A stretch of DNA of 64,000 bases, from assembly GCA_016785225.1 (NCBI GenBank), contig JAFBJZ010000224.1, positions 1,135,001-1,199,000 of the forward strand, in the 5' to 3' direction. The notes beneath the pieces are model-generated. The model ran no database searches. It worked only from the letters and a program-made list of their open reading frames with translations, and was not told the DNA's origin. The DNA is from Psettodes erumei. Taxonomy: Eukaryota; Chordata; Actinopteri; Pleuronectiformes; Psettodidae. Of this stretch, positions 56,597 to 64,000 are shown in pieces. Each line of letters begins with the position of its first letter. The stretch's first letter is position 1. The position numbers and the translations under genes were made by a program.

Positions 56597-59500
56597 TGAC
56601 ATAGCTCTTCTACAGGGTAACAGATGAACATGCCAAAAAGGGAGAGCTGCTGCTCGTGGGGATGATCTGCTATTCCAGCCGCCACTACTGTGCCTTCGCC
56701 TTCCACACCAAGTCCTCCAAATGGGTCTTCTTTGATGACGCCACAGTGAAAGAGGTGAGGGAACGTACATGAGCACTCAAATCATTGCTCAGTTAAGTTA
56801 GTTAGTAGTAAATTGAATATCTATAGGTTTTGGCCTATAGGTCATTGCAGGGCAATGCATTCAGTCTGAGGACATCACCTTTTGTGTTGCGAAATTGATG
56901 GGCTATTTTTGCTATTTGTGACATTTTATAGATTTGAGAAATCCTTAATTGTAAAAGAGAATTGATTATGATCACATTGTGATTACATAGAGCTTGCCAA
57001 AATACCTAATATACTGAATATTTTGATAGTAGGAGTCAAAGGATGCAGTGAATTAAAGGGCAGAGCAAAGCCATCAGGTCATTGGTGCAAAATTTACAAT
57101 TTGGAAATGGCTGCTCAAAAAATAGATGATATTATGAGTAGATGGTTTGTTTTACAAGCAGCAGCAAAGAATTGCGATTTTCAGACTCTTATCTCCATCA
57201 CCAAGTCTCTTTATCGGCAAATAAGGGCCACATCGATTGCCCCTCATGAGCCTCTGGGTTGATGGGCCTTTACGGCACTGAACAGTCAGCTAACCCCCAT
57301 CCCCCACCCCATTTCTACTGCAATTCCCCAACTCTCTCATCACAAAGCACCGCAGTACTGAAGCGTAGCTAAACCAGTGTTGATCTTTCCTTCACTGGTT
57401 AAAGCACAAGGGTCACTGAGGATGCTGTGGTGAGGTTTGCTGTCTCTGTGTTCGAAAGAGGTTTATTTGTGTGTTTGTGTCCCTGTGTGTACAGCGCATA
57501 GTTTGTGAATCCTTTCGTCCATTCTTCCCGTTTTTCTGAGCCCCGGTTTCATTCCCGTGTTGTCCACACGTGAGCATACTTTTTTATCTCGCATTCTGGC
57601 AGTTTTCTTGGGTGGCCGCGATGCAGCAACTGGCTGGCTCTGTGTCAATCCATCAGCAGCTTGTGCTGTGTGTGCAGCCCCCACCTCCCCAACTCTCCCC
57701 AGCCTCGGCTGAGATGGAGGAGCGACATACCTGGATCGAAACTTGCCAGTGTTTCTGTGGGACCCCAAGTCCCAGCTGCTAAATGACTACTGTAATGTAA
57801 CCCAGGGCGCTGCTTTTCCAGTACATGCAAATTGATAAAAATAAGAATGGCAAACTTACTTGAAATACTGTAAGTTGTGATTTAAAGTAATTGTACCGAT
57901 AATTACTGGCTGCTTTTTACATTTTTCTTTTGACTGACAGAATAAGTGTACATCTGATACACAAAATGATTATGGTGGCAACAGCAGTCACTTTAGTTAC
58001 ATAGCTTTAAAGTTGTGTCATAGCAATACATTTAGTCTGTTAGTAAAACTCCAAATATCATTACATTTTCATGTGCCCTGAGCACAGCTGTTGACTTTTT
58101 TTATAGTGGTTTATATATAGAAAACATTAAGCATTTGTTATCCATGTCTGCTACACTGCTTTTTTCTTTCCTGTTTTTTCTTTGCCTTGGTTCTTCTTTA
58201 CCTCATCTTTCTCTCTCTCTCGCCTCCTCCCTCCTCTTTCCCCGTCATTTGCTTAATTAAGAGGCACACAAGCATCTGTTAGCCTGCAGCCTGCCTTTGT
58301 GGTGCCTCTGTGGCGAGACACGCACCTTACACAGCCCTAGCTGATGTGATTGTGCGATTTTTCTTCACTATGTGATGTACACTCGTAAATTAGGCTGTGC
58401 AACAGTAAAGGTGAGGTTTTAGTTTTAAGGTTGCTGATGAATTTTATAAAAGCTGTGATCAGATCATTTTCTGTCTAATCAAGATTAACTTGGGTTGTGA
58501 CGGCAGTAGACCTGGGTATTAGTGGACCTTTTTCATTTTGCAATAAGTTAAATGCTTTGTATCAGAGCACGATTATACAACAAAACTTTTTTTGAGACCT
58601 CTTTGTTAAATGAAAACAGATGGAGTTGCAAGAAAGCAAATTCTCCTGTAATGTGTTCTTTTTGAAATTGAATTGGATCAGGGCGGCTTGATTTGCGCAA
58701 TGCACACATCAACAATCTGCTGAAACATACAAGGACCCATCAGGAAAATCCAGCATTTTAAAGCCTTCTTTCATATCAGCCTATTGACTGATCCCCAAGA
58801 AATCATGTTGATGGCAGAATATTTTAACAGAAAAAAATGTTGTAAATTTTTTTGTTGTTTCATTTAACTATGTTTTACTGCACCTAAAGGTGCAGAATCT
58901 TTTGTTTCTTTTTCTATGTACTTACATTTGTACATGTGCACTGATCATCTTTTCTTTGTCGTTTGCTGCAGATCGGCTCCAGGTGGAAAGATGTAGTCAG
59001 CAAATGTATCAAAGGTCACTTCCAGCCTCTCCTCCTCTTCTACTCCAACCCTGATGGGAGTGCCATCACCGCGGAGGATGCCTCAAGACAAAACAGCAGC
59101 CAGTCCCAAGTGCAAGGTATGATGTCTCCCATTTGTCTTTTTTTCGTTCACATTAACACTTTGCTAAGTTTTTCATGATGGCATTTTACAATCCTCATCA
59201 TATTTAATATTAACTATGCCACCCTAGAAGTTCTTCTTCTGCTGTCTCAGGTAAGATGGGACATTGTTTTCAGGTTCTTTTCTGGAATTGGCAACATGAA
59301 ATTCCTTTGAGATATCTTTATATTGGTTATTAGTGCTGTTGAGCTTTATGAGTTTTTCTTCGCATTCACGGACCATAATCTCATCCCTAGTGACCCATTT
59401 GATGATAATGCCATGTTGTAAAACACCCATTAATATGAAGCTGAGGTATGCGGCATGGTGCAGGAGGTGGAGGGAAGAAAAGAAAGGCCGTGAGGAAAGT

Positions 59501-62500
59501 TTTGGCAAGACAAGCTGGCTGAGCGCAACATCAGAGTTTAGCCAAAAGGTTCTTACATTTAAACTCACAGTGGCCCACTTGTAATACAAATTTAGAGTTT
59601 ATGGATTGACTTGAATGTTTGGCTGGTGAATAAAAGTGTGATTTTCATCTGTGTACCCAGCTGGAGTGAAGTATTGGATGGAAAACAAATATCATCTCAT
59701 GTGTAAATGGAAATTTTGATAAGGATGTGATGGTTTTACTTAGTTAAAAATCTTCCAGGGCTGTTCATCTATTATATTATTATTTTACCCTTTTATTTAT
59801 GAGTCATTCTAAATGGAAAACAAATTCAGAGAAACACCAGCAACCAGCAAATGACTCTCTCAAAGGGACGTGTAAAATCCCATTTCACATTAGTGGCTAT
59901 TGCAGACACTAATGAAAATTTGTTGATGATAACAGCTGAACATCTCTGCGGGTTGGATTATATATCCCTGGATTTGTTTGGTTGGGGAGGTTTTTATCCC
60001 CTTTAAAGATCCTCCTCCAACTCTCCATGCTGGCCATGCCCCAGGTTGAAGCTGTGACAGCCGCTCACTGCCCATCAGAGCTGACAGGGCGCTGGACCAA
60101 ACTGGTTGATCCTCCAAAAACCAGGGAGAACATTGTGTGGAGTTTGTGTTTAAAATTCTCTTTCTTAGTTCCAGGTGCAGTTTGTGTATTTGTTGATACC
60201 TAATTTATGTCTTATCACTGAATGTAAATAATAAGGTTCACTCTTCGTTTTCTTGTTGAAAAAAAAGAAAATCCTTATTTTGAAAACTTAAGTGTGTTTC
60301 CTATTTTTTCCTCCTTTGCAGGATTTGAATCTCCAATGTCAGTCCCAAAGAAACTGGACCTCACCAGGGAGAATCTGAACACTCTGGCAGTCCAAGGCTC
60401 TTTCAAACAGAAGACTTCTTCGACCTTCAGCAGGGGCATCGCTCAGACCAGCGGAGGACGGGGGCCAGGTAAGGGAGAAAATGTGGAAGGGATAGAAGTG
60501 GGAGAGAGATTCCTAAACCAAGATGTGAAGGAACACTTCAAAAGTTTCCATTCCCATATATCATTTAATCAAGTGTTGGGGAACACAACCTTGGTTTAAA
60601 CACACAGTATTTACTTGTGGAAACACTGTCTTGCAGTGAGCAAGAAAACATGCAAACAAAGAGATGAGTCACAAGTGCGGTGGTTGTAGTTTCTGGCCTT
60701 GAAAGACAGCTTAATTTATAAATACTTTTGTCCACAGAGAGTCGTGACACGCACAGATTCTGGCATGGCAACCAGAGAAACAGATAATTAAAAGTCCTCA
60801 CTGTAAAACTAAATCTGGCCATGTTAGCAATACAGAAGGTATTATAGAGGTTACAAAACTAGCTATATACATACTAAAGCTCAAGTAGCAGCAAAGTGTG
60901 AATTTAGACGGAAAGATTTGTTAAGATAAGCACGCGGCCTTAATAAACAGTTAATGAAAATGCATCTGAAAAAAACTGCATATCCTTTGATATTATGTTG
61001 CATGTTCCATTGATATTAGTGAAGGTCCTTGAGATCAGTGTCAGTGTTCCTTTTTTTAAAGCTGTTAGATAAGCTGTGGTGAAGGGAGGGAAGCGTTGCA
61101 GGCAGTACAATCATAACTGAGGCACCAAAGCCACATTTGCAGTCAAATTATTTGGTTCATCATGTTGTGAACTGTTAAACATTGTGTTCCATTGGCACTG
61201 AAGAGGATATGGAGTTCCAAAAACATTTGGTATTTTTTTTTATGTCTTTGTGTCAAAGTCTCAGACAGCGAACAGAACCACAGTGTGATCAAGTTTTCCA
61301 GTGCCATGACTAAACCTTGCTTTTCGACTTTAATATCTGCCAGACAGTGGAGGGAAGTCTCTACATGGCCGTGTTTCCAGCCTTTTGCTTTTCCCCCACA
61401 TGAAGCACAAAATGTACCATGTACATCAGTACAACGATGTGTTCAGTTGGTCTCTGTCTACACACTCAGCAACTGCTCTGTGCCTTTGGGGGAGCTGGAG
61501 ACGAAGAGGTGGAAAACAGCGACAAGGAAAAGGATGTAGTGACAATAGACATCTATATGTGCACTGAGACAAAAATACTTTGTGTCTGTATTGTTGGAAA
61601 TCCCCAGCTGATTCAGCAGAAGTCGCAATAATTGCATACTGGCTACATGCCCCTTGTCCTTCATTCGAGGACTTAAGCCAAATTCATGTTTGTAATACCC
61701 AACATCTTTTTTTGTTTGTGTCTTTTGTAGTGAAAATTACCAACAGTGATCCCAAGAGTCGCCTCAGGGATATTTCTCGAGAAGTTGCACAGCGAGCAGG
61801 AGAGGTGCGGGCAATGCATCCAACCAGAAGAGAGCCTGATAGGAGCGGTCAACGGCGGCCCGAGTCACGTTACAGAGGTTGGTCGCTTATATGCTGTATT
61901 GAGTGGATCTATAGAAGTGGACTGCACATGCAGTGCAGTAGGTACACACGAGAATTGTGGGGCTTTATGATACAAAAGGCTAGCCCTCCACTTCCCCAGC
62001 CCCTTATGTAACCCTCGGTTCGAGAGCAATGTGTCAGAAAGGAGATTAAGTGCTGACGTCTGTTGGAGTCTGCCTTGATCCCACTCGCTCATATTCAGAG
62101 GCATTGGTTCCCCTCTCTGTGGTCTACGTGGACAAGTACATCAAACACAAGCTTAGCAAAACAACCAAATAGTCATAAATAATGTATAATTTATTTAGAG
62201 GGGGAATGTAACTACAAAAAGTCCTAATTCTTCATCATAATTCTCCTCCTTCTAGTTCTTCACAAATCAAGTTTGTGTCAGTTCTAATCAGTAGGCTGAT
62301 TGGTCAGCTCCTCTAATACTCCTTCAGTACATCAGCACTTTCAATTAAGTATCACTGAGGGGATTAGGGAACACAATTGTAACAGACTCCCAAATCCACC
62401 ACGCCAACAGCAGTAACCTGTGTTAGCACCAAGCTCACGTCCTATTATGATTGAATGCAGTGGACTAAGGGCGACCGGTGCTGTTGCCGTGATGAATGGC

Positions 62501-64000
62501 GCGGCGGGAGGTGACACTACAGTTAATGTAAACTACCACAGCATGGATCATGCCCAGGCGAGTACTTTGCTTAAAAGTCTTTTCCCAGAAAAAACAAAAA
62601 GCAAAAACACACCCAGCTTCAGCAACTTCACTGTATGGTAAAACTACTCTTGGAAATTTCTAAAAGATCTCTGACTAAATAGATGTGGAAATGAAACATT
62701 CTTCAGAAATGATCCACAGCCTTGTATATGGTTGACAACACTGAGCGAGAAGATGAAACTCTGGATCACACTGGTATCATATATACAAGCAAAAACATAG
62801 ACAGTAATGTTTGACGTGATTTAACTCCGGCACACAGTCAGCAAAATCCAAAGCAAGAGGGCCTCAATCTTACCGGCTTATTTCCAGAGCTGACAGTTTA
62901 GTGCAGTACTAAATTCACTTTTTTTTTGTTTTCACTTGAAAACATGTGACCACAGATTGCTTGTCCTGGTGATTTAGATGACTCCTGTGGAAGCACTGGC
63001 ACCAATAGATTCTAACAATCCTCTGAACTTTGTCTTGGAATCTTAAACCTTTCCCCTCTTTTCATAACGAATTTTAATTACCTGGTGAAGATCCTTCGTT
63101 GTGGTTCAGAAATCTCTTTGCTGGAGTGCATTTATAAATGAGGGATCGTGAGAGCGCCCACAGCTGTATGAGTGAACCAATTTGCAGGAAGGATGTCTGG
63201 CCGTGTATTTTGTGAATGGCTGTTATGGCTCAAAATGTCCTTGGGATGGCAGACACACATCAGTACCACACTAGCATGCTCATGTCACTTGTCCATTTGG
63301 AAAACACCACAATGTATGCATATATTTATACTGTCACACACAAATGCATACAACTCTGAAGTGCAACCTTTTTACCATCTGTATCTGTATGGATACCTCC
63401 ACACCCGCTGGCTACCCCCTGAGTACACTCCACAGAAGAAAATCGACTACTGTCAGTTGTAATTTACACCTTCCTGTCAACTGCAGACATAAATGTCAGT
63501 AACCCTGTTGTCGTCATGCCCTACCCTCGCTCTCTGCCCCGACCTGCCGTGTTCTTTTAGCACAGCTTTGTTTCTTGGTGTTGAGGTGTCAGTTAAAGTC
63601 AGTTTTTGGTCTTGTTAACGCTATTCACGACACTGTCTTTTGCCAGCGGATGCTGCAGGACTGACATTACAATAAAAAAAAATCAGCTGTAGTTTTGTTT
63701 GTAGAAAAGAAAATGTTTCAATTACAAGTTCAACTAAATTGTTCAACTAATTTTTTTTTTTTTTTTTTTTTTTTTACTTGAACTCAGATCCAGGTCAGGA
63801 CAGGCCCTACTCCCGCTCTGCCTCCCCTCCAGAGAATGGCTTCAAACAACACCTGGAGACTCGACTGTATAGCAGCCAAGGAAAAGGTCCCACAAGGACT
63901 GAGCGAACACCGCACTTTGGCGGTCGCTCCTCCCATGAACCCTCTCGCTCTCACTCCAGAGTCCACGTGCTACCTAGTGCACCCACTGTCAGCACTGGTC
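43260..64000 (+). CDS. usp53: usp53, ubiquitin-specific peptidase 53 (5' part; 3' part outside window)
   Basis: USP53 is a USP-family cysteine protease found at tight junctions. Mouse and human loss causes deafness and cholestasis. It was long held inactive, and recent work reports K63-linkage-directed activity. Coding exons are 50892-51035, 51685-51777, 51978-52112, 53383-53493, 54388-54470, 54658-54742, 54956-55102, 56605-56754, 58972-59116, 60322-60468, 61731-61877 and 63788-64000+. All are GT-AG and in frame, giving 1600 nt (533 codons plus 1 nt). The N-terminus MAWVKFFRKPGGNLGK is diagnostic for USP53 rather than USP54. The Cys box GQNSCFLNS (Cys41), His box SSRHYCAFAF (His293) and Asp310/311 in KWVFFDDA are intact. 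Zinc-type CxxC pairs are at CRSCG and around NCPSNCG. The disordered tail begins near residue 345 and continues off the right edge. Confidence 0.95.
43877..50369 (+). other. usp53 intron 1 (6.5 kb)
   Basis: AT-rich, with no coding exon recognised. A run of nine or more C lies near 45949. A small palindrome (11-bp arms, 2-nt spacer, AAATTTGTGG type) lies at 48239-48262. Confidence 0.5.
50370..51035 (+). CDS. usp53: usp53 exon 2, 5' UTR, start codon and catalytic Cys box
   Basis: The ATG at 50892 opens MAWVKFFRKPGGNLGKSYQP and ends SCFLNSAVQ, with catalytic Cys41 (48 codons). The donor GCAG/GTACGT is at 51035/51036. The 5' edge is inferred from the acceptor CTTTAACACAG at 50369; a shorter exon using an AG near 50877 is possible. 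The 5' UTR contains several small upstream ATGs. Confidence 0.9.
51685..51777 (+). CDS. usp53: usp53 exon 3
   Basis: Residues 49-79: VLWQLDIFRRSLRQLPGHF, then CIFCALK. The acceptor is CCTTTTGAAG and the donor is TAAAG/GTAGGG. It is in phase 0. Confidence 0.94.
51978..52112 (+). CDS. usp53: usp53 exon 4
   Basis: Residues 80-124: GIFSQFQHSRERALPSDNLR, then FQLGFMDDAAECF. DDAAECF is the conserved USP box 2 (Q/D-DAxE). The acceptor is TTCTTCAG and the donor is GCTTT/GTAAGT. Confidence 0.95.
53383..53493 (+). CDS. usp53: usp53 exon 5
   Basis: Residues 125-161: ENILERIHLHIVP, ACTSKSCITHQKFAMSLYEQ. The acceptor is CTGTCATAG and the donor is AGCAG/GTCAGT. Confidence 0.94.
54388..54470 (+). CDS. usp53: usp53 exon 6
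   Basis: Residues 162-189: SVCRSCGASSDPLPFTELVH, then YVSTTALC. The CxxC pair belongs to the finger region. The acceptor is CGTGCAG and the donor is TCTG/GTAAGG. It leaves in phase 2. Confidence 0.94.
54658..54742 (+). CDS. usp53: usp53 exon 7, shorter than in mammals
   Basis: Residues 189-217: QQTLQHRDDSFGDLLQAAST, then IGDLRNCP. Against human USP53 the segment between LC and LLQAA is about seven residues shorter (fewer RHERFKPEM-type residues). The acceptor CCTCAG and the donor CCA/GTAAGT are both strong. Confidence 0.9.
54956..55102 (+). CDS. usp53: usp53 exon 8
   Basis: Residues 218-266: SNCGQRIKIRRVLMNSPEIV, TIGFVWDSDQSDLTEDV. A T-rich tract and CAG precede it, and the donor is GCG/GTGAGT. 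The exon is highly conserved. Confidence 0.95.
56568..56596. repeat. (TG)14 microsatellite abutting the usp53 exon 9 acceptor
   Basis: 29 nt of alternating TG end 8 nt before the acceptor AG (56603-56604). In the transcript this is a (UG)n tract in the place normally held by the polypyrimidine tract. Confidence 0.97.
56605..56754 (+). CDS. usp53: usp53 exon 9, catalytic His box
   Basis: Residues 267-316: LFYRVTDEHAKKGELLLVGM, ICYSSRHYCAFAF (His293), KWVFFDDATVKE. The acceptor ACATAG lies only 8 nt after a (TG)n tract, with no ordinary polypyrimidine tract. The donor is AGAG/GTGAGG. Confidence 0.95.
58972..59116 (+). CDS. usp53: usp53 exon 10, end of the USP domain
   Basis: Residues 317-365: IGSRWKDVVSKCIKGHFQPL, LLFYSNPDGSAITAEDASRQ. 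LLFYSNPDG closes the catalytic fold. The acceptor is TTTGCTGCAG and the donor is CAAG/GTATGA. It leaves in phase 1. Confidence 0.94.
60322..60468 (+). CDS. usp53: usp53 exon 11, tail
   Basis: Residues 365-414: FESPMSVPKKLDLTRENLN, GSFKQKTSSTFSRGIAQ, SGGRGP. Poorly conserved against human except the terminal GRGP. The acceptor is CTTTGCAG and the donor is CCAG/GTAAGG. It is phase 1 to 1. Confidence 0.88.
61731..61877 (+). CDS. usp53: usp53 exon 12, tail
   Basis: Residues 414-463: VKITNSDPKSRLRDISREVA, then basic REPDRSGQRRPESRYR. RDISRE aligns with human KDISRE. The acceptor is CTTTTGTAG and the donor is AGAG/GTTGGT. It is phase 1 to 1. Confidence 0.9.
63751..63775. repeat. Poly-T run (T25) before usp53 exon 13
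   Basis: 25 uninterrupted T end 11 nt before the acceptor AG at 63786-63787. It acts as an oversized polypyrimidine tract and is a likely length-variable site. Confidence 0.95.
63788..64000 (+). CDS. usp53: usp53 exon 13 (cut by the window edge)
   Basis: From residue 463: PGQDRPYSRSASPPENGFKQ, HLETRLYSSQGKGP, then Ser/Arg/His-rich sequence still open at 64000. NGFKQH and YSSQGKG match human NGFKQH and YHSQGKG. The acceptor AACTCAG follows a run of 25 T. The rest of the gene is outside the window. Confidence 0.92.
   Translation, partial: MQVRTGPTPALPPLQRMASNNTWRLDCIAAKEKVPQGLSEHRTLAVAPPMNPLALTPESTCYLVHPLSALV

Larger units (their letters stand above)
51036..63787 (+). other. usp53 introns between coding exons
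   Basis: Introns longer than 300 bases are 51036-51684, 52113-53382, 53494-54387, 55103-56604, 56755-58971, 59117-60321, 60469-61730 and 61878-63787. Apart from the TG and T tracts, they show only short CA runs (near 53690-53702) and pyrimidine-rich patches (58195-58245). No nested gene was recognised. Confidence 0.55.

Noticed and set aside
10249..64000. Assignment to the sister quartet SYNPO2L-MYOZ1-USP54-SEC24C
   Set aside because: The MSQQGYVA start, VWKPTAV tail, IPPEKFN/PESDDL and MAWVKFFRKPGG start fit SEC24D, SYNPO2, MYOZ2 and USP53.
1..64000. CRISPR arrays, tRNA or rRNA genes, transposons with terminal repeats, viral remnants
   Set aside because: None could be recognised by eye on either strand. 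Short diverged elements could still be present and would need a repeat search.

Overview
The window looks like nuclear DNA of a ray-finned fish, probably a teleost with a compact genome. It carries vertebrate-type spliced genes with GT-AG introns that are mostly 0.1-2 kb, AT-rich introns, microsatellites and AATAAA poly(A) signals. Gene identities were made by translating exons and comparing them with family sequences I know; no database was searched. The four genes are sec24d (minus strand), synpo2, myoz2 and usp53 (all plus strand). This is the order of human 4q26 (SEC24D-SYNPO2-MYOZ2-USP53). The residues also favour these over the sister quartet SEC24C-SYNPO2L-MYOZ1-USP54. I cannot say which teleost a/b copy this is.

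Layout. 1-9200: the 5' part of sec24d, read right to left. It has a likely non-coding first exon and ten coding exons (486 codons) covering the disordered N-terminus, the zinc finger and the start of the trunk domain. The rest lies beyond the left edge. 9200-10248: head-to-head intergenic and promoter DNA. 10249-26869: synpo2 (myopodin), with a PDZ domain split over exons 1-2, exon 3, a 3.8 kb exon 4, and an alternative last exon reached from a donor inside exon 4. 26870-29900: the long synpo2 3' UTR and the myoz2 promoter. 29900-36000: myoz2 (calsarcin-1), with one probable non-coding exon and five coding exons. Its coding length is 3n+1, and the homologous frame switches inside exon 4. 36000-43200: about 7 kb without a recognisable gene. 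43200-64000: usp53, with a GC-rich first exon, a 6.5 kb intron and twelve coding exons (about 533 codons) covering the whole USP catalytic domain and the start of the disordered tail, which runs off the right edge.

How the genes relate. Sec24D selects cargo in the COPII coat. Synaptopodin-2 and myozenin-2 are Z-disc proteins that bind alpha-actinin and filamin, and the calcineurin inhibitor myozenin-2 ends in a class III PDZ ligand. USP53 is a tight-junction-associated ubiquitin-specific protease. They are conserved neighbours, not an operon.

Most worth a second look: (1) collinear motifs shared by the neighbouring proteins synaptopodin-2 and myozenin-2, suggesting common ancestry or a shared binding module; (2) a large Gln/Pro/Trp repeat expansion in synpo2; (3) a 64-nt pre-miRNA-like hairpin after the first synpo2 stop codon; (4) the myoz2 exon 4 frameshift; (5) a (TG)14 tract 8 nt before the usp53 splice acceptor of the exon carrying the catalytic His; (6) paired TGACGTGG elements at the sec24d 5' end.
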